Part shown: positions 24,023-33,936 of the stretch, piece after piece
How the letters are laid out: each line of letters starts with the position of its first letter
How positions within the stretch are numbered: the first letter of the stretch is position 1
Source of the DNA: Amborella trichopoda
Taxonomy: Eukaryota; Streptophyta; Magnoliopsida; Amborellales; Amborellaceae
Assembly (NCBI RefSeq): GCF_000471905.2
Contig: NW_006497600.1
Span: 462,639-526,638 of the forward strand
Reading direction: 5' to 3'
Length of the DNA stretch: 64,000 nt
Made by a program: the position numbers and the translations under genes
Notes under the pieces: generated by a model
Database searches by the model: none
What the model was told of the DNA's origin: nothing
The model's input: the letters and a program-made list of their open reading frames with translations, nothing else

Positions 24023-24839
24023 TACTTTATTGGAAACCATCTTTATGTAGGATCCATAAAAATTGAACAAGGAATTTGAAATTTATGAGAATTTTATTGA
24101 ACTTAATTATGAGAATTCTCAGAAGCAGATTAGAATTGCCTCGTATAAGAAAAGGGGCAAAAATATAGCTTTTGAAAATTTGTATCCAAGAAGAAAATGA
24201 ATAAAAAATGATGAAGAATCTGTAAATCATTTGTTTGTTAGGTCTTCTTTTGGAAGAAGAGTGTAGGAATGGGTGAGAAATATTATCCAAAGGGACATAA
24301 AGATTCTTGCTGATCTGTTTATGGGTTAGGTAGTTTTAATTGTAATGGTAGTGGGGTTGGAAGAATGCTTAAAAGAGGGGAGGGGAGGGGAGGGGAGGGG
24401 TGGGAAGGGTGAAAAAGAAAGGAATAGAAGAAATTTTAGGTATGGGAAGTGTGGAAAGAAAGGAATAGAAGAAGGCATGCAGCGATGACGGGCTGAGCTG
24501 AGTGAATGTGCAGCAGGATGCAAGGACTGATTTAATGTACATATTCGATGAAGTGTTGAATATAAGCCGTAGGAAAAGTGAGAGGGGCGGGGGGCTGCAT
24601 TGCACTGCACCTCACCTGATGGTGGAGCGTTGAAGCTTAATTTTGATCCTGGGTAGGTTATCGCTTGAAGATATTAAAGAGAATGGGGAATAAATATGGG
24701 AAGATAAATGTTCCTTGGAGGTTGGTGGATTTATTTAGGGATGTAATGGGAAGTTAAATGTTCCTTGGAGTTTGGTGGATTTATTTAGGAAAGTGTCTGA
24801 TGTATGTCGAGGCACAGAGATAGTCTATAGAGAGAAGAA
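24023..24839. other. intergenic DNA with G-rich tract
   Basis: No gene recognised. It includes the G-rich tract at 24377-24409 and two short near-duplicate segments with TGTTCCTTGGAG and TTGGTGGATTTATTTAGG near 24710-24740 and 24760-24790 (period about 50 bases). Confidence 0.4.
24377..24409 (+). other. potential G-quadruplex tract
   Basis: Five consecutive GGGG runs separated by single A, followed by TGGG and AAGGG. This satisfies the classical G3+N1-7 quadruplex pattern. No gene is adjacent, so a function is not implied. Confidence 0.7.
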
Positions 24840-25487
24840 TAGGGTTACCACCGGGCCCGACCTGAAAACTCAAAAAACAAAACACTGCCCTGGCCCTGAT
24901 AGAATTTATTGGGCCAGGATGGGTCGTTAAGAAGCCTTTTTTTGTGTTTTTTTTTTTATCACACTTTTCAAGCTTTCTTGTTTGTAGTAAGCAAAAAAGG
25001 AAACTAAAATATTTTTTAGAAACTTTTCTTAGGTTTTGAGAGAGAGAGAGAGAGATATTGGGTTTTTAAAGGGAGAAGAGAGATTGGATTTTTAGAGAGC
25101 CAGAGATTGGGTTTTTAGAGAGAGATAATGGGTTGTTAGAGAGAGAAAGAAATATTGGGTTTTTAAAGAGAGAAAGATAAGATATTGGGTTTTTAGAGAA
25201 AGAAAGAGATATTAACTTTTTAGAGAGAGAGAGAGAAAATGGGTTTTTGGAGAGAGAGATTGGGATTTTAGAGAGAAAAAATAAGTTTTTAGAGAAAAAT
25301 TGGATTTTTAGAGAAAGAATGGATTTTTAGAGAGAGAGAGATTAGAGTTCTAGGATTTTTTGGGCCGTCCCATCAAAAGCCCAGCCCGACGAACAAAACA
25401 TTTGTGTGACCCAGCTTGGGCCCAAACTGTATTTAGGCCCAAAAACGGTCCGGAATCCCAGCTCGGCTCTGACCATTGGCGGCCCCA
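24840..25487. mobile_element. hAT-type non-autonomous element with GA-rich core
   Basis: The direct repeat GAGAAGAA (24832-24839 and 25488-25495) flanks an element starting TAGGGTTACCACCGGGCCCG and ending in the inverse of TGGGGCCGCCAATGG. GGCCC-rich subterminal regions and an 8-bp target duplication fit hAT elements. The core 25018-25350 is a degenerate array of (AGAGAG)n plus ATTGG(G/A)TTTTTAGAG units of about 25-35 bases. It has no transposase. Confidence 0.65.
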
Positions 25488-26398
25488 GAGAAGAACACGT
25501 TCGCTGATGGTTTGGCAAGAAGTGGCGTTAAAGATCAAGTTCTTTGTGTTGTATAGACGTATCTTTGTAAAGTATAATGTTTTTTATTGAGTTTGTATTG
25601 TTTTTGTTGTATTTTGTTGGAATTCTCTCTAATTGTTTTTTTGGATTAATAAATGAAAAATGATTCTTGTAAATAAAAAAAGAAAAGAAAAAAGGAGGAA
25701 TAAATTTTTTATAATGATTGCACCACAGCCTGGTGTTTAACTTAAATTATTTACAAAATTTTGAACAGCCAATCATACGTAAGATACATACTTTGCATGA
25801 TAAATAGCTTGTATAGGAAGGGGAAGGTGTGGTAACTAAGAAAACATGTCATTTACTATTGTTCCTTAGTAGCCAAACAGGGCCTTAAAGATTTTTGTTT
25901 CGTTTTTTATGCCCGAAGCGTTTTTCAGACAGGATTTTGAGTTGAGGTTTTACTTCTTTTTTTTTGTTTTCATAAACCCTATATAAAAAAAAAAGAAAAA
26001 AAAAGAATGGAAGTAATTTTTAATAATTAAAAAAAAACTCATATTTATTTAAAAAAACTCATATTTATTTTTCAACCTTCTTTGTTTTTTTTTGAACCCT
26101 GCCCCCCGCCCCACTGATGGTCCCGAGCAACTAGGGCTTCACCGGCCTATTAGGTAATAGGTCCGTGAAAGCCCATCACCTACCTAATGTGTACTAAGTG
26201 TCTTGGAGGATACTATAATTTGTTTCAAGTTGGCAAATGTTTTTTATTTCTTGTGTTTAGAAGTTCATAGCGCAAGAAACATTTCTATTAAGGGTATATT
26301 CGTAAAGTTGTTTTAGAGAACCATGTGTTCTTTTCTAGACATTTTCTTTGCTGTTACTTTTTCTCTTTTTTTTTCGTCTTGTATTTATTATTTGGCAG
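25488..26398. other. intergenic DNA, nothing recognised
   Basis: AT-rich with A- and T-runs. A short direct repeat AAAAAAACTCATATTTATTT occurs twice near 26030-26070. A GC-richer patch near 26100-26190 contains CTATTAGGTAATAGGTC, a short inverted repeat. No coding region can be supported. Confidence 0.4.
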
Positions 26399-26700
26399 AA
26401 GGGTTTAAAAAAGTGGTAATCGAAATAGAAATTGTGGATCTGGATTGGGAACCGGTAATTATCGATATGGTCCATCAACTTCGATCGGAATCGGGAATTG
26501 GTCTGGTTCCCATGGAGCTGCTCGGTCTAGCCAGTTCCAACATATTATTTATTTTTATTACTATTTCACTATTTTCTATTTTTAATTTTTTTTTGTTCAC
26601 CAATTCTCAACTAGGAGAATTGGTTGGATTGCTGATCTAGATTGGCGATCGATTTCCCAAGTGGCTAGTTTACCCGATCGATCCGGGTTTTGAAACATTG
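26399..26700. mobile_element. 302-bp non-autonomous DNA element
   Basis: The left flank TTTGGCAG (26391-26398) and right flank TTTAGCAG (26701-26708) match at 7 of 8 bases. The ends AAGGGTTTAAAAAAGTGG and, inverse of the right end, CAATGTTTCAAAACCCGG are a degenerate inverted repeat, and the subterminal parts are rich in ATCG/CGAT. Style and ends resemble the element at 29302-30941. Superfamily (hAT or Mutator) is unresolved. Confidence 0.5.
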
Positions 26701-28194
26701 TTTAGCAGTATTTTATTAAATATTTAGAATATACAAGTATATCTCATTTATACAAAAATTTCTAAAAAAGAAAACGTCCACTTTCAAATATATTTATGTT
26801 TTTTTGCATACTTAGGGTGATCTCAATCAGCACCTCAAGGAGAAAGGTCTACTTAGTCCATCAACAACAATAAATGATCGTCATAGACCCACTAGGTGCA
26901 TGATGGTCTGTGATGGTCTTTATAGACTTATTAGGTACATGATGACCCCAAGCAGAGTATAGAACCGTCATGACACCTATTAGATCCGTAAGGGGTATCA
27001 TTGACCTTACATCACATACCTATTAGTCCATGAGGGCGTATTTTGGGTATATAATAGAACTTAAGAAAAGGATATGCTCGTAAAATTGAAAAAATACGAG
27101 TATTTTTGAATTATTGAAATCCTCCATGACTTTGTAGCACATGACCCTAAACGGTAAACCCTAATTGGATTGTAATTCTTTGTTGCAAGTAGGTCACAAT
27201 TGCTACTAGTCATTAGATCTCAAATTGGATGGCTTGGATTGTGATATAAAGTTGAAAAAAAAAAACTTATGAACTTTGGGTCTAGTCAATGACACGTTTA
27301 TAACCACCCGATTTAAAATCTGACGGACAAACATAATTGTGATTTCCTTGTATTCAAAGTAGAGGGTCTCTTTGCATATTTTTCCTTATGATATTGGTAT
27401 TAAGGCTTCAAAGTTTTCCAAGAGCAAGATGACGAAGGGAAAAACCATCATTGCCTCAATTGAGTATAATTAGGCTAGGTAAGTTCTCCAAAGTGAATAT
27501 GAGTGGGAGAAAACTATGCAATATGGAATAAATTCTTTGTGTATTTATATTTGTTTTAGCATCACAAGGCAAGGAAGATCTAAAAAAATAGCCCGGGTTT
27601 AATTGGTTAGCACTTGACAAATTACAAGGTTACGCTATATGCTCAATTCCTACCAAGGATAGGGGCCCTCTCCCCACGGACTCACCCAAAAAAAACAAAA
27701 AGGCAAGAAAGGTAAAGATAGGTTTGTAAAAAAAACATAAAGGCAAGAAAGGTGAAGATAGGTTTGTTTTCGAATCATATGGGTGTGGTTTTATTGAGGC
27801 TATAGTTTTGCCCCAAGTTTTGGGACCTCTAGGTGTATTAAATATCTAAACCTAGTGTCTATGGGGGTGTTTTAGTGCTTTTCAATAATAGGATTCCATA
27901 GTCAATACCCTGAATTACTTGAACTTTTGGGCACCTAGAGTACGAAACGAACTTACATGGTTTGAAATTCTAAATGATATGGTGATCAGTTAAATTTGGA
28001 TGAAAAAATTCACCATTTCTCAAGCTGTCAAATATGAAATTGGATTGCTCGGGGTTGACTCCATTCAGAGCCCACAATTTTTCTCTACTCCAAGGGAATA
28101 ACAACTCCCATAAGCACCCTTTTTCACACCTGATAGGGTAGGAATTTTTCATTGAAAAAGTTAATTGCGCTTTTTAACCGCTTGTGAGGGTGTG
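26701..28194. other. intergenic DNA with a SINE-like unit
   Basis: No gene recognised. Near 27598-27660 a sequence with TTAATTGGTTAGCACTTGACAA (A-box-like, split here by reading order) and GCTCAATTCCTAC (weak B-box-like) resembles a degenerate tRNA-derived SINE head. Near 27690-27770 a 48-base segment ending AGGCAAGAAAGGT(A/G)AAGATAGG is tandemly duplicated. A stretch at about 27260-27380 resembles 2945-3060. Confidence 0.35.
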
Positions 28195-28585
28195 AATTTT
28201 GTCATGAGGTTCGGATAAGGTTGCAATTTTAAACAATCAAACTAAGGTGCACCTCCAAACTTTGTCATAAGATGTATTTTTTATGTCGAAAATTCTTACA
28301 AGGGTAGATGGCATGAGAATCTATTTTCATCTCTGATTATAAAATTTTAAACTTTAAAAATGGTTCAAATCAAGCAGATCTATGGACATCTAGATAATAT
28401 TTTGTAGTGTGTACTATTTTTAGGACTTTGAAATTTTTTTTCTCCATATCTATACATCTCGATGTCAAGATGATCAATTAGATATTTTTCTAGCATCAAA
28501 ATAGCTTTTTTTTTCAAAGGATTTTAGAGGTTTACTTTAATTCTACATTTTAAGATGTCAACCTTATATAATCTTTTTTCTTATG
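28195..28585. mobile_element. MITE, family G copy 1
   Basis: The left arm GATAAGGTTGCAATTTTAAAC plus GTGCACCTCCAAA is inversely matched by the right arm (inverse reads TATATAAGGTTGACATCTTAAA ... AAACCTCTAAA). The interior is similar to the inverse strand of 48640-48930, including TGGTTCAAATCAAG(C/T)AGATCTAT and ATGATCAATTAGA. It is non-coding. Confidence 0.6.
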
Positions 28586-28607
28586 GATTTGGACATGGTT
28601 ATATAAA

Positions 28608-28987
28608 CGGTGTGGTTTGTATAGAGCTCAGGCTCTAAACGATCAAATTAGAGTCTACCGTCAAATAGTGTTGAGAAATGTGGTTTTAATACTGAAAATC
28701 TTTGTGATAGCCTTAAAATATATTTTTATCTTTATTTATAAAGTCTAAAGCTTAAAAAATATTATTGATCAAAAGATTTATGAAAATTTGAAAATTGACG
28801 GTCCAAAAATGCGTTACAAAATACATTATTTCCAAAACTTGAAATCTATTTTTTTTCTCATGTCCATGTATTTTGATGTCTAGATGATCAATTTGAGGAT
28901 ATTTGAGCATCAAAGCAGCATCTTCTAGTGAATTGTTTGAGGTGGCTCAAATTTGATTGTTTAGAGCCTCGGCTCTATAGAAATGTG
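28608..28987. mobile_element. MITE, family G copy 2
   Basis: The arms GTTTGTATAGAGCTCAGGCTC plus TAAACGATCAAATTAGAG and the inverse of the right end (TTCTATAGAGCCGAGGCTC plus TAAACAATCAAATT) form a clear terminal inverted repeat of about 35 bases. It lies tail to head with copy 1. Interior blocks (TTAAAATATATTTT and ATTGACGGTCCAAAAATGCG) recur in copy 3 at 47175-47645. Confidence 0.7.
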
Positions 28988-29301
28988 GGCCTATTAATAA
29001 ATCTATTTTTGAGATTGATTTTTGGACTTAATTTTTAAGGACATGTAATCTCTAATCTGGAGATCATAAATATGAAAAAATAAGTAATTTAAAAAACAAA
29101 AAATAATAATTCTAATAAAAAAACATTTGAATCATTACTTTCCATTGTTTTTAAATGGAACACCTACTTGCATCCATCTTAAAGATGGATGCTTTATACT
29201 TTTTGGACCGTATATGTAGTCATGCTGTCAACCCGCACGATACAATTTTCCATGAAGGATTGTTCTACAAATACATTAAAGCCTATTCCTTTGGGCAGGA
29301 C
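28988..29301. other. AT-rich intergenic DNA
   Basis: No coding frame with recognisable similarity. The last nine bases (GGGCAGGAC, 29293-29301) are the left target duplication of the element at 29302-30941. Confidence 0.4.
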
Positions 29302-29689
29302 CAATGGTTTAAAAAACGGATCGGTGTCTTGGATCGGGCTTCCAAAACACCGATCCGGATCGGCGAATCGACGATCCGGATCGGGAATCGGGTGAATCGG
29401 TCAGAATAAAGCTTAAAAAAAATCCGAAAAAATTATTAAAATTCATTATAAATATTGTTTTTTAGGAATTCAATAAGAAATGAGGGTACTCCATTAAGAA
29501 TTTTCATGTTTTTGAATGAATATGCAAATATTGATATGTTCTTTCCCTGTATGCACCGCCATTCAGCATTTAATTTACATTACACAAAAGGATAAACATA
29601 TAATTATCATGGAATAAGTATATCAACATACATGGACTACAATAAAGCATACAATTAGTAACATATGATCTAAAAATAAAATGATAGAC

Positions 29690-30000
29690 GACGTTATTGT
29701 TCTTCTTGGTCACGCTGGTGCCATTGATTGAATTCGTTTAACAGTTCATTGATTCGATCTAAAAACGAATCATCGATATTAGCAGGCGTCTCACTATTCC
29801 CAAATCCCTGAGTGTTAGTATTTTGTTGTGTTCCCAATCTAAAATCCCGAAGATTGTCCATCCTTCATGCTCACCTGCACTGTTGTGCTCATCCCTACAC
29901 TGTTGCTGTTGGGACTCAACATGTGAATAATATGGCTGGGATAGGGTGGCCTCAGAATCATCATCTCTCTCATTTTCTCTTTGAATAATATGGATTAAAA
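29690..30000 (-). pseudogene. possible coding remnant inside the 1.64-kb element
   Basis: Read on the - strand, an acidic, glutamine-rich stretch (ERDDDSEATLSQPYYSHVES, then QQQQ) is followed, after a frame change, by ETPANIDDSFLDRINELLNE and FNQWHQRDQEEQ. The composition looks protein-like, but I cannot assign a family. A degraded transposase C-terminus is a guess from context. Confidence 0.35.
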
Positions 30001-30018
30001 AAAAAAAAAACAAATTTT

Positions 30019-30755
30019 CAAAAAAATCGATCATGGATTAAAAAAAAAAATCACAAATTTTCAAAAAATTCTGTCATGGATTACAAAAAAAAATTCGATC
30101 ATGGATTAAAAAAAAAAAATCACAAATTTTCCAAAAATTCTATCATGGATTAAAAAAAAAATTCGATCATGGATTAAAAAAAAAAAATACACAAATTTTC
30201 CAAAAATTCAATCATGGATTACAAAAAATTCGATCATGGATTACGTAAAATTCGATCATGGATTACATAAAGTTCGATCATGGATTACATAAAATTCGAT
30301 CATGGATTACATAAAATTCGATCATGGATTACAAAAAAAAACAAACAAAAAAAAACAAAAAATTCAATCGTGGGTTACANNNNNNNNNNNNNNNNNNNNN
30401 NNNNNNNNNNNNNNNNNNNNNNNNNNNNNNNNNNNNNNNNNNNNNNNNNNNNNNNNNNNNNNNNNNNNNNNNNNNNNNNNNNNNNNNNNNNNNNNNNNNN
30501 NNNNNNNNNNAAACAAAAAATTCGATCATGAATTACAAGAAAAAAAACAAACATTTCGATCATGGATTACAAAAAATTCGATCATGGATTACAAAAAATT
30601 CTATCATGGGTTACAAAAAATTCTATCATGGGTTACAAAAAAAAAAAAATTCGATCATGGATTACAAAAAAACAAAAATAATTTGATCATGGATTATAAA
30701 AAAATCGATCAAGTATTACAAAAAAATCTATCATGGATTACAAAAATTCCGTACG
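30019..30755. repeat. ~23-bp minisatellite (ATTCGATCATGGATTACAAA...)
   Basis: About 21 visible units of ATTCGATCATGGATTAC followed by a variable A-run occur on both sides of the gap, with variants such as CTATCATGGGTTAC and ATCATGAATTAC. Unit length drifts (about 20-43 bases) mainly through the A-run. The gap falls within the array, so true copy number is unknown. Confidence 0.92.
30380..30510. other. assembly gap, 131 N
   Basis: 131 consecutive N within the minisatellite. The length may be an estimate rather than a measured size. Any open frame crossing it is an artefact. Confidence 0.99.
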
Positions 30756-30950
30756 GGACTCGCCGATTCACTGTTCGGACTCGCCGATTCCGTACAGTGA
30801 ATCGGCGAGTCACTGTACAGAATCGTCCGGTTCTCTCTAGAACCAGACGATTCCCGTTTTTTTCGTCGATTCGATCCTTCCATGGCAATTCCCAAGTCGA
30901 ACCGGGCGAGTCCGGTTCGACTCGACGTTTTTTTAAACACTGGGCAGGAC

Positions 30951-31519
30951 AAATACATTAACTTTGTTGATCTATGTGTCAACTATCATGCTTTTCAGCA
31001 CGTTCATATAAGCAGCGTGAACCATAGATATAATAATTTATTTTACAATAAATTGTATTTGCGTTTATAATTTTGTTATCATTTCTCTTTCTAATGATTT
31101 GACTAACAAATCTCTATAAAAAGTTTATAAAAAGTTTTTGAGGCAGAAATATATATTAAGCATTAAGAATCATTGAGAAAATACTAATTTCTTAACCTTT
31201 AAGTTTTTCAGAGATTGCTTACTTGGTAAAAGTTTCGATCATGCCCAACTCTATTCATAATACTTGGATTCAATGGAACCTTCCTTCTCAATCTAAATCC
31301 ACGAGTTAATCCTGGCACCAACTTTGACAGCTATATGAAATGCGCACCACATGGTGGATGATATGGAATTAAAATTTTTTGAAGTATTGGAGTAGATTGA
31401 TTCAGTTATAAATTATGAAACAAGGATGAGTTTCTTATATAGAATAAGACTGATTCATTTCATAGGTAGAATAAGATTTCTCACTCTCTCCCTAATAGAT
31501 TTACCAAATCTTAGAAAAA
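30951..31519. other. intergenic DNA, nothing recognised
   Basis: AT-rich sequence right of the 1.64-kb element. No coding exon, RNA gene or clear repeat can be supported before the array that starts near 31520. Confidence 0.4.
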
Positions 31520-32110
31520 TATATTCCTAAAATATCTCTACTCATATCCTAAAATTTATTTATCTATATCTTAGAATAATCTTCTAAAATATTTCTACTC
31601 TTATCCCAATCCATATCTTAATTTATAAAATATCTACTTAAATTGTAACCTTTATTATTTTGAAAATATATATTATTTTGAAAATATATATATTAACTTC
31701 CTAAACTATCTCTACCCATACCCCAACTTTTATTATTTTTGAAAATATAAGCCAATACTTATATCTTAATTACTAGTGTGAGTAATTTCCTAAAATATCT
31801 ATACTCATAGCCCAATATTTATTATTTTCCTAAAATATACCAACCTTTATTTTTTTAACTTCTTAAAATATCTATACTCATATCCCAATCTTTATTATTT
31901 CCCTAAAATATCTCCACCCATATACCAACCTTTATTATTTATTAGTTTCCTAAAATATCCCTATCCATATATCAACTTTTATTATTTTTGTGAATAATTT
32001 CCTAAAATATCTACTCATATCCCAATCTTTATTATTTTCCTAAAATATCCATATTCCCATCTTTATTATTTTCTTAAAATATTTCTATCCATATACTAAC
32101 CTTTATTCTT
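31520..32110. repeat. degenerate array of CCTAAAATATCTCTACTCATATCCCAA-type units
   Basis: More than ten imperfect units combine TCCTAAAATATCT, (A/C)C(T/C)CATATCCCAA and TTTATTATTTT with spacing of roughly 40-65 bases. The units are too diverged for a single exact period. It is an AT-rich satellite-like tract with no coding potential. Confidence 0.7.
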
Positions 32111-32246
32111 TGGAAAATATAAGTTTATGCAGGAATATATATCTATATTTTGAAAATATAAATTTTTGCAGAAATATATACCTATATACCAAATAAAGGG
32201 AAAATTTTAATATTGGAAGGTTTGGAGGGTTATCAAATTTAACATT

Positions 32247-32363
32247 TTTTTGTGTTGAATTCTGTTTAGGTATATTAATTTGTGGTTTTTGTGTTGAATT
32301 CTGTTTAGGTATATTAATTTGTGGTTTTTGTGTTGAATTCTGTTTAGGTATATTAATTTGTGG
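32247..32363. repeat. 39-bp tandem repeat, three exact copies
   Basis: Units begin at 32247, 32286 and 32325, each starting TTTTTGTGTTGAATTCTG and ending AATTTGTGG. The three copies appear identical, so the expansion is recent compared with the degenerate array just upstream. Confidence 0.95.
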
Positions 32364-32597
32364 TTTTATATTGGAAGGTTATGAAATTTCAATATTTTTT
32401 TTGTTGAGTTTGGTGAAGTGTATTATATGGTCTTGTGTTAGATACAAGCTATTTATGCATACCTTAAAAAAGATCTTAAAAAAGGATAAGCAAAAAAAAT
32501 TTCTTTTTAAATCGAGTGTAAGTTGTATTATAGTATGTTAATGTGGTTAGATAGAAAAGGTGTTGCTTCCCAAAATGTGGGTATATATATATATATA

Positions 32598-33065
32598 TAT
32601 GACAATGATTTTATGTAACAATTGTATAGTAGTATAATGCAACAATCTTTTAAAACTATTTTAGATCTATTTGTTTGATCCAAAATTTAAAATATACACT
32701 CTTTTCATTCTAATGAACAACCACAAAAAAATAAAATAAAATGTATCCTAAAAAATATTTTTTTAACCCAATTAACATACGCCCGCCCATTTTGATAAGA
32801 TGCTTAGATCTAAGCCTTAGAAGGATTTTTTCTTTTCCAAATTTTTTTTTAGATGGCTTTATTGTCATTAGATGAACAATATTAAAAAAGAAAAACATGA
32901 TAATGAGTTTGTAAAGGTTAAGATCTTGATTTTCACCAAATGAATAGTCTAGATTCATTGTTGGAGGGGGCTAATTTTGGTGCAAGTTGATATTTTTTTC
33001 TTTTTTCGGTTTGATTATTGAGATGAAGAGAGTGTGTGCAAAATTTTGGATCATACAAATACCAC
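32598..33065. mobile_element. MITE-like repeat, family A copy 3
   Basis: Co-linear with 3271-3795 and 4775-5290: TTTTATGTAACAATTGTAT, the ATTTGTTTGATCCAAAATTT block, the ATGCTTAGATCTAAGCCTTAG block and GATTATTGAGATGAAGAGAGT followed by CATACAAATACCACA. The right end is truncated or diverged compared with copy 1. It is preceded by a (TA)n tract. Confidence 0.6.
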
Positions 33066-33253
33066 AATGTTAATGTGGGTGATATCACACGCCATGTAGA
33101 TGACGTCACACCCCTCATAATGTACAAAAATACTCTTACAAAAACAAACTCTATGTACAAAACAAAAGTATATAAGTATCCAAATTTCTTTAGTACAATG
33201 CTAAATTACTCTATAGTGTGAGCACCCTATATATATATATATATATATATATA

Positions 33254-33714
33254 AGAAGTATCTACAAAACGCATATAGGTAAAGTTCTACAGTACTTCAC
33301 CTACACCTCATCACCGTCCAAAGTTCATCATACGGGCACAATTGTCCAGTAGTATTTGAATTTTTATAATTATTAAACTAATCAGATTTATCTAAAATTT
33401 GGAGCGTGCATACATATGACCAATTCGCACCAAAATAAAATATTAAAAAAATAATAGTCAAAATAAAATGATAAAATTACCCTTGAAACTTTATAGGGGT
33501 ATTTTACGTAATTTTTATCAATTAAATTATTTTTTTATATTTTATTCATGTGCATCTCACTAAGGCCCACACATCTACAAAATTTCAGATCATTATTATT
33601 TGTATAAAAATATATTAAAATTTAAACACTATTAGACATCTGTGACCGTGTGATAAACTTTGAACGGTGATAAAGCTGTAGATCTTCACCTATAGGCGTT
33701 TTGTAGTGTTTTCC
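33254..33714. mobile_element. 461-bp element with long terminal inverted repeats in a (TA)n tract
   Basis: The left ~95 bases (AGAAGTATCTACAAAACGC, CTACAGTACTTCACC, TCACCGTCCAAAGTTCATCA) pair with the inverse of the right end (GGAAAACACTACAAAACGC, CTACAGCTTTATCACCG, TTCAAAGTTTATCACACGG). Both sides abut (TA)n microsatellites, so the target duplication cannot be measured. It is non-coding. Confidence 0.75.
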
Positions 33715-33734
33715 ATATATATATATATATATAT

Positions 33735-33936
33735 GAGTAATGATCCTAGAGGACCCTTCCCCACCCATGTGTGTAGTACCCCAAATGATTATCATTAAAG
33801 TTGGCATGGATCTATAAAAAAGTCAAGTCCTACATCCTTGTGATAACTTTTTTAGAGATCCGTAGTAAATTTAATGGTGATCTTTTGGGATCATACACAC
33901 ATAAGTAGGGGATGGTCTCATAAGATCATTACTTTT
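33735..33936. mobile_element. ~200-bp inverted-repeat MITE
   Basis: The left half (GAGTAATGATCCTAGAGGAC, CCATGTGTGTAGTACCCCAA) pairs with the inverse of the right half (AAAAGTAATGATCTTATGAG, TTATGTGTGTATGATCCCAA), so most of the element is a fold-back. Only the short (TA)n tract separates it from the element at 33254-33714. Confidence 0.72.

Larger units (their letters stand above)
29302..30941. mobile_element. 1.64-kb DNA element with 9-10-bp target duplication
   Basis: GGGCAGGAC at 29293-29301 is repeated exactly at 30942-30950, and the preceding T also matches. The ends CAATGGTTTAAAAAACGG and, inverse of the right end, AGTGTTTAAAAAAACGTCGAG are a short inverted repeat. Subterminal regions are packed with GATCCGGATCGGC-type motifs on the left and CGCCGATTC-type palindromes on the right. 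The duplication length suggests Mutator-like. The interior contains a possible - strand coding remnant, a 23-bp minisatellite and an assembly gap. Confidence 0.7.

Noticed and set aside
30019..30755. CRISPR-like array
   Set aside because: The units are contiguous with no unique spacers and vary by A-run length, so this is a minisatellite in plant DNA.
30280..30961. Long open frames across the gap region
   Set aside because: They consist of minisatellite translation and undefined residues over the N run.
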